A stretch of DNA of 64,000 nucleotides, taken from Mycobacterium simiae (lineage in GTDB: Bacteria > Actinomycetota > Actinomycetes > Mycobacteriales > Mycobacteriaceae). Position 1 is the first letter of the stretch. Every line of letters starts with the position of its first letter. The position numbers and the translations under genes were made by a program. Positions 29,310 through 38,892 of the stretch are shown piece after piece. Below the pieces are notes generated by a model. It had not been told where the DNA came from, did no database searches, and saw only the letters and a list, made by a program, of their open reading frames with translations. The stretch covers positions 248,001-312,000 of the forward strand of contig NZ_AP022568.1 in NCBI RefSeq assembly GCF_010727605.1. The letters are read 5' to 3'.

Positions 29310-29705
29310 TCACGCCTTGGGGCAGAAGATGCCGAGGATCTGCTGGCAGTTGTCCCGGTTGATCAGACCCGGTGGCGCTGGCGGTGGGGGTGGCGGCGGA
29401 TCGTCGCCGTCCCAGATGTTTTGTGCGACGTTGCCCTGCCCGAAATAGACGTAGTAGTAGGTGTGGCAAATGCTGTTGTCCCAAACCACGGGGTTGGTCA
29501 CGTGATTGCCGGTCGGCGGTAGCGGTTGCCCGGGACACCAGCGGCAGGGGCCCTGCGAGTGGTCATTCGGGCAGCCCGGCCAGGCGTCCAAGGGCACCGG
29601 CCCGGGCGCGGCGGCGGCAATACCCGTCGTGAGGCCGGGGCTGGCCACGAACAACCCGGCCGACAACAGCCCGCGGGCGATCGATGTTCGGACGCGATCC
29701 GCCAT
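29310..29705 (-). CDS. Small secreted Cys- and Pro-rich protein
   Basis: 131 residues from ATG at 29705, with AAGGGA seven bases upstream. A signal peptide (about 1-33, ending 'TGIAAAA') precedes a mature chain of about 98 residues with six cysteines (45, 54, 57, 80, 120, 128) and a run of seven prolines at 103-109. Aromatic-rich 'CHTYYYVYFGQGNVAQNIW' lies between. The even cysteine number suggests three disulfides outside the cell. I do not recognise a characterised family; similar short mycobacterial exported proteins exist. No M. tuberculosis gene is known to me at this position. It converges with qor and runs in the same direction as ctaB downstream. Confidence 0.75.
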   Translation of the reverse strand: MADRVRTSIARGLLSAGLFVASPGLTTGIAAAAPGPVPLDAWPGCPNDHSQGPCRWCPGQPLPPTGNHVTNPVVWDNSICHTYYYVYFGQGNVAQNIWDGDDPPPPPPPAPPGLINRDNCQQILGIFCPKA

Positions 29706-29826
29706 GGGCTGGTCCCTTCGGCACGGTTTGCTGCTGAAGGTCAGTATTGGCCCGCATCCTGGGCGCCGGCTAGGTTTCGGCTAAGTGAAAGCGGCCGGGA
29801 GAATGGAAGCCGGCGCGGGGTGGCTA

Positions 29827-30753
29827 CTACAGCAGCGTCGGCAGGGCGATCACCGAGTCGATGGCCAACGCGCAGAACACCACCGCCAGGTAGTTATTGG
29901 ACTGCAGGAACAGCCGCAGCGGCTTGACCGGTTCGCCGGCGCGCACCCCGGCGTAGAGCTGGTGGGCCATCGCTAGGAACCACACCCCGGCAACCACGGC
30001 GACGGCCGTGTACAGCCAGCCGGTGGCCAGCGCCAACACCATGGTCGCCAATACGGTCAGCCAGGTGTAGATGAGGATCTGCTTGGTGACCTGACGCTCG
30101 GTCGCCACCGCGGGCAGCATGGGCACGCCCGCCGATTTGTAGTCGTCCTTGTAGCGCATCGCCAGCGCCCAGGTGTGCGGCGGCGTCCAGAAGAAGATGA
30201 TCGCGAACATCGCCAGCGCCGGCCAGCCGATGGTGCCGGTGACGGCCGACCAGCCGATCATCACCGGCATGCAGCCGGCGGCGCCTCCCCAGACCACGTT
30301 CTGCGAGGTGCGGCGTTTGAGCAGCAGCGTGTAGACGAACACGTAGAACGCGATCGTCGCGACGGCGAGCAGGCCGGAGAGCAGGTTCGTCGTCCACCAC
30401 AGCCAGACGAACGAGCCCACGGTCAGCGCCAACCCCATGACCAGCGCGTTGCGCGTCGGGACCGCCGCCCGGGCCAACGGGCGACGCGCGGTGCGCTTCA
30501 TCAGCTTGTCGATGTCGGCGTCGGCCACGCAGTTCAGCGTGTTGGCCCCCCCGGCCGCCAGCATCCCGCCGATCAGGGTGTTGAGGATCAGCAGCGGGTT
30601 GACGTGGCCCCGGTGGGCCAGCAGCATCGCGGGAATCGCGGTGACCAGCAACAGCTCGATGACACGCGGCTTCGTCAGCGCCAGGTAAGCCAGCACCGAT
30701 CCGCGGATTCGGCTTGGCGCTCGGGTTGGCTCGAAGCGCCCGCGAACGCTCAC
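29827..30753 (-). CDS. ctaB: Protoheme IX farnesyltransferase (heme O synthase)
   Basis: 308 residues from GTG at 30753 with AAGGAG eight bases upstream. UbiA-family prenyltransferase with about nine membrane helices; the two Asp-rich motifs are '[20 protein letters not shown]' near residue 75 and '[14 protein letters not shown]' near 205, which bind farnesyl diphosphate through magnesium. It makes heme O from protoheme for cytochrome c oxidase. Same length as Rv1451. It is divergent from tkt with a 262-base interval; M. tuberculosis has PE_PGRS27 there. Confidence 0.95.
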   Translation of the reverse strand: MSVRGRFEPTRAPSRIRGSVLAYLALTKPRVIELLLVTAIPAMLLAHRGHVNPLLILNTLIGGMLAAGGANTLNCVADADIDKLMKRTARRPLARAAVPTRNALVMGLALTVGSFVWLWWTTNLLSGLLAVATIAFYVFVYTLLLKRRTSQNVVWGGAAGCMPVMIGWSAVTGTIGWPALAMFAIIFFWTPPHTWALAMRYKDDYKSAGVPMLPAVATERQVTKQILIYTWLTVLATMVLALATGWLYTAVAVVAGVWFLAMAHQLYAGVRAGEPVKPLRLFLQSNNYLAVVFCALAIDSVIALPTLL

Positions 30754-30960
30754 GCAATAACTCCTTGGGGTGCAGCGGGGCGCAGGATCTACTACGCACG
30801 ATGGTAGACCGCGCTACCACCGCGGCCAGCCTCCAGGGTCTATTCACCAAGAATTTCCCGCCGGCGGCCTTGAATGCAAGCTTGCTCGCGGGGGCGTGCG
30901 CAGCCACAGCGGGCGCGGGATACCCCGGATCCCATACTGCAAACGCCGGCACTCCCGCAC

Positions 30961-30966
30961 TAGGGT
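30961..30966 (+). promoter_or_regulatory. Possible -10 box of the tkt operon
   Basis: TAGGGT in the ctaB-tkt interval would give a transcription start near 30973 and a leader of about 43 bases that contains AAGGA before the GTG of tkt. No convincing -35 is seen. Confidence 0.45.
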
Positions 30967-31015
30967 GAGCATTGATCGGCGCTACGAATTTCGGCCACCC
31001 CAAGGACTGACGCCT

Positions 31016-33112
31016 GTGACCACACTCGAAGAGATCTCCACGCTGACCCGACCGCACCACCCGGACGACTGGACCGACCTTGACACGGCCGCCGTCGACA
31101 CGGTGCGGGTGCTGGCCGCCGATGCGGTGCAAAAGGTCGGCAATGGGCACCCCGGCACGGCGATGAGCCTGGCGCCGCTGGCCTACACGCTGTTTCAGCG
31201 CACGCTGGTGCACGATCCCAGCGACACCCACTGGCTCGGCCGCGACCGGTTCATTCTGTCCGCCGGCCACAGCAGCCTGACCCTCTACCTGCAGCTCTAC
31301 CTGGGCGGGTTCGGCCTGGAATTGTCCGACATCGAGTCGTTGCGCACCTGGGGGTCCAAGACACCCGGGCATCCGGAGTTCCGGCACACCAAGGGAGTTG
31401 AGATCACCACCGGTCCGCTGGGCCAGGGCCTGGCCTCCTCGGTCGGGATGGCGATGGCGGCGCGTTACGAGCGCGGCCTTTTCGACCCCGACGCGCCCCC
31501 GGGTGAGAGCCCGTTCGACCACCACATTTTCGTGATCGCCTCCGACGGCGATATCGAGGAAGGCGTCACCTCCGAGGCGTCGTCGCTGGCGGCCGTCCAG
31601 CAGCTGGGCAACCTGATCGTGTTCTACGACCACAACCAGATCTCGATCGAGGACGACACCAACATCGCGTTGTGCGAGGACACCGCCGCCCGTTACGAGG
31701 CCTACGGCTGGCACGTCCAGCGGGTCGAGGGCGGCGAGAACGTGGTCGGGATCGAGGAGGCCATCGCCAACGCTAAGGCCGTCACCGACCGGCCCTCCTT
31801 CATCGAGTTGCGCACGATCATCGGTTATCCGGCGCCCAATCTGATGAACACCGGCAAGGCGCACGGCGCGGCCCTCGGCGACGAGGAGGTCGCCGCCGTC
31901 AAGAAGATCCTGGGCTTCGACCCCGACAGGACGTTCGAAGTGCGCGACGAGGTCATCGCCCACACCCGCAAGCTGGTGGCCCGGGGTAAGGAAGCGCATG
32001 AGAAATGGCAGGCCAAGTTCGACGCTTGGGCCCAACGCGAACCCGAGCGCAAGGCGCTGCTGGACCGGTTGACGGCGGAGGAGTTACCGGACGGCTGGGA
32101 CGTCGACCTGCCGCATTGGGAACCGGGATCCAAGGAACTGGCCACCCGCGCCGCGTCCGGCAAGGTGCTTTCGGCGCTGGGACCCAAACTGCCCGAGTTG
32201 TGGGGCGGTTCGGCCGACCTGGCCGGCAGCAACAACACCACCATGGATGGTGTCAAATCCTTTGGGCCGCCGTCGATTTCGACCAAAGACTACACGGCCG
32301 ACTGGTATGGCCGGACACTGCACTTCGGGGTCCGCGAGCACGCCATGGGCGCCATCTTGTCCGGCATCGTGCTGCACGGACCGACTCGTGCCTACGGCGG
32401 CACCTTCCTGCAGTTCTCCGACTACATGCGCCCCGCGGTGCGGCTGGCGTCGCTGATGGACATCGACACCATCTACGTGTGGACGCACGACTCCGTCGGC
32501 CTGGGCGAAGACGGCCCCACCCACCAGCCGATCGAGCACCTGGCGGCATTGCGCGCCATCCCGCGGTTGTCGGTGGTGCGTCCGGCCGATGCCAACGAGA
32601 CGGCGTACGCCTGGCGCACAATCCTGGCCCGCGGTAACGGCAGCGGACCTGTCGGTTTGATCCTGACCCGCCAGGGCGTGCCGGTGCTGCAGGGCACCAG
32701 CCTCGAGGGTGTCGCCCGCGGCGGCTACGTGCTCGGCGGCGGGGATGACGGCGACGAAGAGCCCGACGTCGTCCTGATCGCCACCGGCTCGGAGGTTCAG
32801 CTGGCGGTGGGCGCCGCAAAGTTGTTGGCGGACAAGGACATCATCGCGCGGGTCGTGTCGATGCCGTGCGTGGAGTGGTTCGAGTCCCAGCCGGCAGAGT
32901 ATCGCGATAGCGTGCTGCCACCGTCGGTCTCGGCCCGGGTGGCCGTCGAGGCGGGCGTCGCCCAGTCCTGGCACAAGCTGGTCGGGGACACCGGAAAGAT
33001 CGTCTCGATCGAGCACTATGGCGAATCCGCCGACGCCAAGACATTATTCCGCGAGTTCGGCTTCACCGCGGAGGCCGTCGCTGCCGCCGCGGAAGAAGTA
33101 GTCGACAACTGA
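31016..33112 (+). CDS. tkt: Transketolase
   Basis: 698 residues from GTG at 31016 ('TTLEEISTLTRPHHPDDW'), with AAGGA upstream; the open frame before it is not coding-like. Thiamine diphosphate binding is marked by 'VGNGHPGTAMSL' and by 'ASDGDIEEG' with the following Asn in 'FYDHNQISIEDD'; the pyrimidine-domain glutamate lies in 'FGVREHAMGAI'. It moves two-carbon units between pentose phosphate sugars. First gene of the pentose phosphate operon tkt-tal-zwf2-opcA-pgl. Length agrees with Rv1449c (700). Confidence 0.96.
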   Translation: MTTLEEISTLTRPHHPDDWTDLDTAAVDTVRVLAADAVQKVGNGHPGTAMSLAPLAYTLFQRTLVHDPSDTHWLGRDRFILSAGHSSLTLYLQLYLGGFGLELSDIESLRTWGSKTPGHPEFRHTKGVEITTGPLGQGLASSVGMAMAARYERGLFDPDAPPGESPFDHHIFVIASDGDIEEGVTSEASSLAAVQQLGNLIVFYDHNQISIEDDTNIALCEDTAARYEAYGWHVQRVEGGENVVGIEEAIANAKAVTDRPSFIELRTIIGYPAPNLMNTGKAHGAALGDEEVAAVKKILGFDPDRTFEVRDEVIAHTRKLVARGKEAHEKWQAKFDAWAQREPERKALLDRLTAEELPDGWDVDLPHWEPGSKELATRAASGKVLSALGPKLPELWGGSADLAGSNNTTMDGVKSFGPPSISTKDYTADWYGRTLHFGVREHAMGAILSGIVLHGPTRAYGGTFLQFSDYMRPAVRLASLMDIDTIYVWTHDSVGLGEDGPTHQPIEHLAALRAIPRLSVVRPADANETAYAWRTILARGNGSGPVGLILTRQGVPVLQGTSLEGVARGGYVLGGGDDGDEEPDVVLIATGSEVQLAVGAAKLLADKDIIARVVSMPCVEWFESQPAEYRDSVLPPSVSARVAVEAGVAQSWHKLVGDTGKIVSIEHYGESADAKTLFREFGFTAEAVAAAAEEVVDN

Positions 33113-33124
33113 GAAAGGCGAATC

Positions 33125-34246
33125 ATGAGCACTCAGAACCCCAATCTGGCGGCCCTGTCCGCCGCGGGAGTGTCCGTGTGGCTGGACGACCTGTCGCGTC
33201 AGCGGCTGCACTCGGGCAACCTGCAGGAGCTGATCGACACCAAGAGCGTCGTCGGCGTGACCACCAACCCGTCGATCTTCCAAAAAGCGTTCGCGGAGGG
33301 CGATTCCTACGCCGAGCAGATCGCCGAACTGGCCGAGCGCGGCGCCGATGTGGACGCCACGGTTCGCACGGTCACCACCGACGACGTACGCAACGCCTGC
33401 GACGTCCTGCGGCGCGAATGGGAAGCCTCCGACGGCGTGGACGGACGTGTCTCCATCGAGGTCGACCCGCGGCTGGCCGCAGAGACCGACAAGACCACCG
33501 CGCAGGCCGTCGAGCTGTGGAAAATCGTCGACCGCCCGAACCTGTTCATCAAGATTCCGGCCACTAAGGCCGGCATTCCTGCCATCACCTCCGTTCTGGC
33601 GGAAGGGATTTCGGTCAACGTCACGCTGATCTTCTCCGTCGAGCGACACCGCGAGGTGATGGACGCCTACCTCGCCGGTTTGGAAAAGGCCCGTGAGGCC
33701 GGGCACGACCTGTCCAAGATCCACTCGGTGGCATCGTTTTTCGTCTCCCGGGTGGACACCGAGATCGACAAGCGACTGGAGAAGATCGGCACCGCGGACG
33801 CACTCGCGTTACGCGGCCAGGCCGGTGTGGCCAACGCCCGACTGGCGTACGCCGCCTATCAAGAGGTATTCGAGGACGGCGAGCGTTTCCAGGCCCTGAA
33901 AGCCGACGGCGCCCGAGTGCAGCGGCCGCTGTGGGCGTCCACCGGTGTCAAGAATCCCGACTACTCCGACACGCTCTACGTCACCGAGCTAGTCGCGCCG
34001 TTCACGGTAAACACCATGCCAGAGAAGACAATTGACGCCGTCGCCGACCACGGCATCATCACGGGCAACACCATTGCCGGCACCGCCGAGGCGTCGCAGG
34101 GCGTGTTCGACAAGCTGTCGCAGGTTGGGATCGACGTGACCGACGTCTTCCTGGTCCTCGAGAAGGAGGGCGTGGACAAGTTCGTCGAATCGTGGACCGA
34201 ATTGCTGGACGAAACGCAGAAACAGCTGAGCGCCAGCAACAAATGA
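33125..34246 (+). CDS. tal: Transaldolase
   Basis: 373 residues, identical in length to Rv1448c. The Schiff-base lysine sits in '[20 protein letters not shown]' and the acid/base Asp near the N-terminus in '[10 protein letters not shown]'. It belongs to the longer transaldolase subfamily of actinobacteria and cyanobacteria. It transfers dihydroxyacetone units between sedoheptulose 7-phosphate and glyceraldehyde 3-phosphate. GAAAGG precedes the ATG; its stop overlaps the zwf start (ATGA). Confidence 0.96.
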   Translation: MSTQNPNLAALSAAGVSVWLDDLSRQRLHSGNLQELIDTKSVVGVTTNPSIFQKAFAEGDSYAEQIAELAERGADVDATVRTVTTDDVRNACDVLRREWEASDGVDGRVSIEVDPRLAAETDKTTAQAVELWKIVDRPNLFIKIPATKAGIPAITSVLAEGISVNVTLIFSVERHREVMDAYLAGLEKAREAGHDLSKIHSVASFFVSRVDTEIDKRLEKIGTADALALRGQAGVANARLAYAAYQEVFEDGERFQALKADGARVQRPLWASTGVKNPDYSDTLYVTELVAPFTVNTMPEKTIDAVADHGIITGNTIAGTAEASQGVFDKLSQVGIDVTDVFLVLEKEGVDKFVESWTELLDETQKQLSASNK

Positions 34247-35784
34247 CGCCAAGTTCTGACAGCGCGCAGTGGCGCAATCCACTGCGAGACAAAGACGACA
34301 AGCGGCTACCCAGAATCGCCGGCCCGTGCGCCATGGTGTTGTTCGGTGTCACCGGCGACCTGGCCCACAAGAAGGTGGTGCCCGCGGTCTACGACCTGGC
34401 CAACCGCGGCTTGTTGCCGCCGATGTTTTCACTGGTCGGCTTCGGCCGCCGAGACTGGGACCACGATGCGTTCGCCCAGGTGATCCACGACGACGTCAAG
34501 CAGTACTGCCGCACCCCGTTCCGGCAAGCGATCTGGGAGCGGCTGGCCGACGGATTGCGTTTCGTGCGTGGCGAATTCGACGATGACGCCGCGTTCGCCA
34601 GGCTGGCCGAAACACTCGACAAGTTAGACGCCGAGCGCGGCATCGGCGGCAATCACGCGTTCTACCTGGCGATCCCGCCGAAGTCGTTTCCGGTGGTGTG
34701 CGAGCAGCTGCACTCCTCGGGGCTGGCCCGTCCGCAGGAAGACCGGTGGAGCCGGGTCGTCATCGAGAAACCGTTCGGCCACGACCTCAAGAGCGCGTGC
34801 GAGCTCAACCACGTAGTCAACTCGGTGTTTCCCGAAGAATCGGTGTTCCGCATCGACCACTACCTCGGCAAGGAGACGGTGCAGAACATCCTGGCGCTGC
34901 GCTTCGCCAACCAGCTGTGGGATCCGATCTGGAATGCGCACTACGTCGACCACGTCCAGATCACCATGGCCGAGGACATCGGGCTGGGCGGTCGGGCCGG
35001 CTACTACGACGGCATCGGCGCGGCCCGCGACGTGATCCAGAACCACTTGATGCAGCTGCTGGCGTTGACCGCGATGGAAGAGCCGGTCAGCTTCACACCC
35101 GGGGCGCTGCAGGCTGAGAAGATCAAGGTGCTTTCGGCGACTCAGCTGGCACAGCCACTCGACGAGACCACCAGCCGCGGCCAGTACGCGGCCGGCTGGC
35201 AGGGCGGCGAGCAGGTGGTCGGATTGCTCGACGAGGAGGGGTTCTCCAAAGAGTCCGCGACCGAGACCTTCGCGGCGATCACACTCGAAGTGGACACCCG
35301 ACGCTGGGCCGGCGTTCCGTTCTATCTGCGCACCGGAAAGCGCTTGGGCCGCAGAGTGACAGAGATTGCCCTGGTGTTCAAACGGGCACCGCATCTGCCG
35401 TTCGACGCGACCATGACCGACGAGCTCGGCGCCAACGCGTTGGTCATCCGGGTGCAGCCCGACGAGGGCATCACGCTGCGGTTCGGGTCTAAAGTTCCCG
35501 GCGCAATGGAGGTCCGGGATGTCAACATGGACTTCTCCTACGGGTCGGCGTTCGCCGAAGATTCGCCCGAGGCCTATGAGCGGCTGATCCTGGATGTGCT
35601 ACTCGGTGAACCCTCCCTGTTCCCGGTCAATGAGGAGGTCGAATTGGCTTGGCAGATCCTCGATCCCGTCCTCGAACATTGGGAGTCGCACGGGAAGCCG
35701 GAGCCCTACGAAGCCGGCACCTGGGGACCCGCCTCCTCCTTCGAGATGTTGCGCCGAACCGGCCGGGAATGGCGGCGGCCGTGA
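34243..35784 (+). CDS. zwf2: Glucose-6-phosphate 1-dehydrogenase
   Basis: 513 residues from ATG at 34243, overlapping the tal stop by four bases; the frame is open upstream only inside tal. The NADP-binding motif is '[20 protein letters not shown]' and the catalytic site '[15 protein letters not shown]' with the essential His. It performs the first oxidative step of the pentose phosphate pathway, making 6-phosphogluconolactone and reducing power. Called zwf2 (Rv1447c) because mycobacteria carry a second, more divergent copy elsewhere. OpcA, an allosteric partner, is encoded next. Confidence 0.96.
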   Translation: MTPSSDSAQWRNPLRDKDDKRLPRIAGPCAMVLFGVTGDLAHKKVVPAVYDLANRGLLPPMFSLVGFGRRDWDHDAFAQVIHDDVKQYCRTPFRQAIWERLADGLRFVRGEFDDDAAFARLAETLDKLDAERGIGGNHAFYLAIPPKSFPVVCEQLHSSGLARPQEDRWSRVVIEKPFGHDLKSACELNHVVNSVFPEESVFRIDHYLGKETVQNILALRFANQLWDPIWNAHYVDHVQITMAEDIGLGGRAGYYDGIGAARDVIQNHLMQLLALTAMEEPVSFTPGALQAEKIKVLSATQLAQPLDETTSRGQYAAGWQGGEQVVGLLDEEGFSKESATETFAAITLEVDTRRWAGVPFYLRTGKRLGRRVTEIALVFKRAPHLPFDATMTDELGANALVIRVQPDEGITLRFGSKVPGAMEVRDVNMDFSYGSAFAEDSPEAYERLILDVLLGEPSLFPVNEEVELAWQILDPVLEHWESHGKPEPYEAGTWGPASSFEMLRRTGREWRRP

Positions 35785-35830
35785 TGCGCGGCGACGACGC
35801 AGGGCGTAGCGATGTGAGGGGCTGGCTGTC

Positions 35831-36742
35831 ATGATCGTCGATTTACTCGACACCACGACCACCGCCGTCAACAAGAAGCTCGACAAGCTGCGCGAGCAGG
35901 CCGGCGTGGTGATGATGGGCCGGGTCGGCACGCTGATCATCAAGTCGGACAACGACACCCTGCTCGAGGAGGCCATCGAGGCCGCCAACGCCGCCAGCCA
36001 CGAACACCCCAGCCGGGTGTTGGTCGTGGCCGCGGGCGACATCGACGGCCGCGACGCGCGGCTGGACGCCCAGGTGCGGGTCGGCGGCGACGCCGGCGCC
36101 GGCGAGGTCGTGGTGTTGCGGCTGTCCGGTCCGCTGTCCGGCCACGCCGCCAGCGTCGTCATCCCGTTCCTGCTTCCCGACATCCCGGTCGTGGTGTGGT
36201 GGCCGGATGTGGCTCCCGCCGTTCCCGCCCACGATCCGTTGGGCAAGTTGGCCATTCGCCGCATCACCGATGCCACCAACGCCGACGACCCGCTGGCGGC
36301 GATCAAGAGCCGGCTGCCCGGCTACACCGCCGGGGATACCGATCTGGCCTGGGCACGGATCACCTATTGGCGCGCGCTGCTGACCTCCGCCGTGGACCAG
36401 AAGCCGCACGAGGAAATCGAATCGGCCGTGGTTTCCGGCCTACGCACCGAGCCCTCGCTCGACGTGTTGGCCGGCTGGTTGGCCAGCCGCATCGACGGGC
36501 CGGTGCGCCGGGAAGTCGGCGAGCTCAAGGTCGAACTGGTGCGCAAGACCGAGACCATCACGCTGAGCCGGCCGCAGGAGGGAACGACGGCGACGCTGAG
36601 CCGGACCGGCCGGCCGGACGCACTGGTTCCGTTGGCACGCCGGGAAACCCGCGAATGCCTGGCGGAGGATATGAGGCGCCTGGACCCCGACGAGGTCTAC
36701 TTCAGCGCGCTCGAAGGAATCGACAAGGTGCAGTACGCGTGA
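35831..36742 (+). CDS. opcA: OpcA, glucose-6-phosphate dehydrogenase assembly protein
   Basis: 303 residues, the same as Rv1446c. The family motif '[20 protein letters not shown]' near residue 120 is present. OpcA has no catalytic activity; in cyanobacteria and corynebacteria it promotes oligomerisation or redox control of Zwf. It starts 46 bases after zwf2 with GAGGGG upstream, and its stop overlaps the pgl GTG. Confidence 0.94.
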   Translation: MIVDLLDTTTTAVNKKLDKLREQAGVVMMGRVGTLIIKSDNDTLLEEAIEAANAASHEHPSRVLVVAAGDIDGRDARLDAQVRVGGDAGAGEVVVLRLSGPLSGHAASVVIPFLLPDIPVVVWWPDVAPAVPAHDPLGKLAIRRITDATNADDPLAAIKSRLPGYTAGDTDLAWARITYWRALLTSAVDQKPHEEIESAVVSGLRTEPSLDVLAGWLASRIDGPVRREVGELKVELVRKTETITLSRPQEGTTATLSRTGRPDALVPLARRETRECLAEDMRRLDPDEVYFSALEGIDKVQYA

Positions 36743-37494
36743 ACACGGCAGTAGAAGTCTTTCCCGACAGCGACGCCCTGGTGCAGGCCGCCGGGCACCG
36801 ACTCGTGGAGACCATTCGCGCCGCGGTGGCCGCACGGGGACGTGCCCTGATCGTGCTGACCGGCGGGGGTAACGGCATCGGCCTGCTGAAATACCTGCGC
36901 GCCCAAGCCGACCAGATCGACTGGTCGACGGTGCACCTGTTCTGGGGCGACGAGCGCTATGTTCCCGAGGACGACGACGAGCGCAACGAGAAGCAGGCGC
37001 GGCAGGCACTGCTCGACCACATCGACATCCCCTCGAGCAATGTGCACCCGATGGCCGCCAGCGACGGCGAATTCGGCGGTGATCTGGCCGCCGCGGCGCT
37101 GGCCTACGAACAACTGTTGGCGGCCAACGCCGGACCCGGCCAGCAGGTGCCGAATTTCGACGTGCATCTGCTCGGCATGGGACCCGAGGGCCATATCAAC
37201 TCGCTGTTCCCCGACACCCCGGCGGTGCTGGAGACCACCCGCATGGTGGTCTCCGTGGACAACTCCCCCAAACCCCCGCCACAACGAATCACATTGACTA
37301 TCCCGGCGATTCGGCGTTCCCGGGAAGTGTGGTTGTTGGTCTCCGGGGCGGCCAAGGCGCAAGCCGCAGCCGCGGCGATCGGCGGCGCCCCGCCGGTCGA
37401 GATACCAGCGGCCGGAGCCGTCGGCCTCGAAACCACGCTGTGGCTGCTCGACCAGGAGGCCGCCGCCAAGCTGCCCGCCCACCCCACCGGCTGA
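36739..37494 (+). CDS. pgl: 6-phosphogluconolactonase
   Basis: 251 residues from GTG at 36739 (overlap GTGA with opcA). Conserved blocks are '[14 protein letters not shown]', '[20 protein letters not shown]' and '[20 protein letters not shown]', which bind the sugar phosphate and supply the catalytic His. It hydrolyses 6-phosphogluconolactone to 6-phosphogluconate and completes the oxidative branch started by Zwf2. Called devB in M. tuberculosis (Rv1445c). Confidence 0.95.
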   Translation: MNTAVEVFPDSDALVQAAGHRLVETIRAAVAARGRALIVLTGGGNGIGLLKYLRAQADQIDWSTVHLFWGDERYVPEDDDERNEKQARQALLDHIDIPSSNVHPMAASDGEFGGDLAAAALAYEQLLAANAGPGQQVPNFDVHLLGMGPEGHINSLFPDTPAVLETTRMVVSVDNSPKPPPQRITLTIPAIRRSREVWLLVSGAAKAQAAAAAIGGAPPVEIPAAGAVGLETTLWLLDQEAAAKLPAHPTG

Positions 37495-37637
37495 CCAGAT
37501 CGCACCCGCGGCTCCGGCTCGAGCGGGCAGGCCAGCCACCGTCGCAGTGGTGATTGCGCACGTAGAATTCGATGTTTCCGGGGTTTCTTCAGCTCCCCGC
37601 GGTTCTCCGTGGTTCCCCCGCGGTCATAATTGCCGTC

Positions 37638-38027
37638 ATGGCAGACAAGACGGTGCGCAGCTCACCCGAGCGGAACCGGCTCAAGACCCTCACCCAGGCG
37701 GCATTGAATGCCGACAAGACGGTCGAACAGGTCGAAGACGTGCTCGAGGGCCTGGGTAGGACAATGAACGAGCTCAGCAGCTCCTTGACCCGGTTGAACG
37801 GCACCGTCGAGCGCCTCGAGGGCGGCCTCGACCATCTGGAAGGAACTCTGGCGAACCTCGACGAGCTGGCCAAACGGCTCATTGCGCTGGTCGAACCGGT
37901 AGAGGCCATTGTCGGGCGCATCGACTACATCGTGAGCGTGGGCGAGACCGTCATGTCGCCGCTGTCCATGACCGAGCATGCGGTCCGCGGGGTGGTGGAC
38001 CGGCTGCGGAGTCGGCCGTCCCGGTAG
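37638..38027 (+). CDS. Coiled-coil protein of unknown function (Rv1444c-like)
   Basis: 129 residues from ATG at 37638; a CATAAT hexamer seven bases before it hints at a nearly leaderless transcript, and the 22 codons upstream are not conserved-looking. The chain is dominated by leucine- and glutamate-rich heptads ('LNGTVERLEGGLDHLEGTLA', 'LDELAKRLIALVEPVEA'), a coiled coil with a hydrophobic tail 'IVGRIDYIVSVGETVMSPLS'. No catalytic motif. Similar architecture is seen in small envelope- or polar-associated proteins. Equivalent in position to Rv1444c at the end of the pentose phosphate operon, separated by 143 bases from pgl. Confidence 0.8.
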   Translation: MADKTVRSSPERNRLKTLTQAALNADKTVEQVEDVLEGLGRTMNELSSSLTRLNGTVERLEGGLDHLEGTLANLDELAKRLIALVEPVEAIVGRIDYIVSVGETVMSPLSMTEHAVRGVVDRLRSRPSR

Positions 38028-38030
38028 CGG

Positions 38031-38855
38031 CTACATCTTGGTCAGGCGGGCCATCGCAAAGCTGTACAAGCCGTAGGTGACGATGCCCAGCGCGGCGCCG
38101 ATCAATAGCACCCGGCCATACGGCTGGGCGCCCAACGTCTTGAGGGCTCCATCCAACCCGGTCGCCTGTTGCGGCTGCGAGTGCAGCGCGGCGCCAATGA
38201 CTAGTGCGCCCGCGGCGACGATCACCAGCCCTTTGCCGATATAGCCGACGACTCCCAGCCGCCGAATTAGGCTGCCCGAGTTACCGTTCAGATCGTCGAG
38301 GAAGGTGCGGCTGGCGCCCTTGTAGACGTGGTAGCCGCCCACCGCGACCACGGTCACACCGCAGAGCACCAGCGCGACGGTGCCGGGGGTGCTCTGCATC
38401 AGGCGCGCGCTGATCGTCGAATTCTGCTGGTCGGCCGACCGGCCGGCGCCCCGGGCGAACCCGACCGCGGAGTACGCGAGCGCGAGGTAGACCACCGCGA
38501 GCGCCAACGCCTTCGCCCGCTCCAGCGCTCCCGACGAGGAGCCGTCCCGCTGGTCGCTGGACCGGCCCAGTACGGTCTCGACCAGCCGCCACCAGCCCAG
38601 TAACAACAGCGCGGCCGCGACGAACCACAACGCGACGGGCCCGCCGGGCTTGCCCGCCAAGGTAGCCAGCGCGCCGGTTTGATCCGCCGTGGCACGCTCG
38701 CCGAACGCGATTCGGACGGCGAGGTAGCCGACCAGCAGGTGCAGCAGGCCGCTCACCACGAAGCCGGCCCGCGCCAGTCGTTCGAAGACCGGGTGCTGGG
38801 CCACGCGCGCCGCCGATGCAGACGGGGTCTGTCGGGACGACATCGGATCGGGCAT
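38031..38855 (-). CDS. DUF1206 membrane protein with three internal repeats
   Basis: 274 residues from ATG at 38855 (GGAGGAAGC immediately upstream). Six membrane helices arranged as three two-helix repeats, each beginning with an Arg/Gly-rich helix ('LARAGFVVSGLLHLLVGYLA', 'RAKALALAVVYLALAYSAVG', 'RRLGVVGYIGKGLVIVAAGA') and ending with 'W/Y.hv/y' helices such as 'ALLLLGWWRLVE' and 'VVAVGGYHVYKGAS'. This is the DUF1206 pattern, widespread in actinobacteria and cyanobacteria, with no known function. It lies between Rv1444c and ppc, transcribed with ppc's direction, 37 bases after ppc. Confidence 0.85.
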   Translation of the reverse strand: MPDPMSSRQTPSASAARVAQHPVFERLARAGFVVSGLLHLLVGYLAVRIAFGERATADQTGALATLAGKPGGPVALWFVAAALLLLGWWRLVETVLGRSSDQRDGSSSGALERAKALALAVVYLALAYSAVGFARGAGRSADQQNSTISARLMQSTPGTVALVLCGVTVVAVGGYHVYKGASRTFLDDLNGNSGSLIRRLGVVGYIGKGLVIVAAGALVIGAALHSQPQQATGLDGALKTLGAQPYGRVLLIGAALGIVTYGLYSFAMARLTKM

Positions 38856-38892
38856 GCTTCCTCCGCTTGGGCGCCTCCCTGCCCTATGCCCG

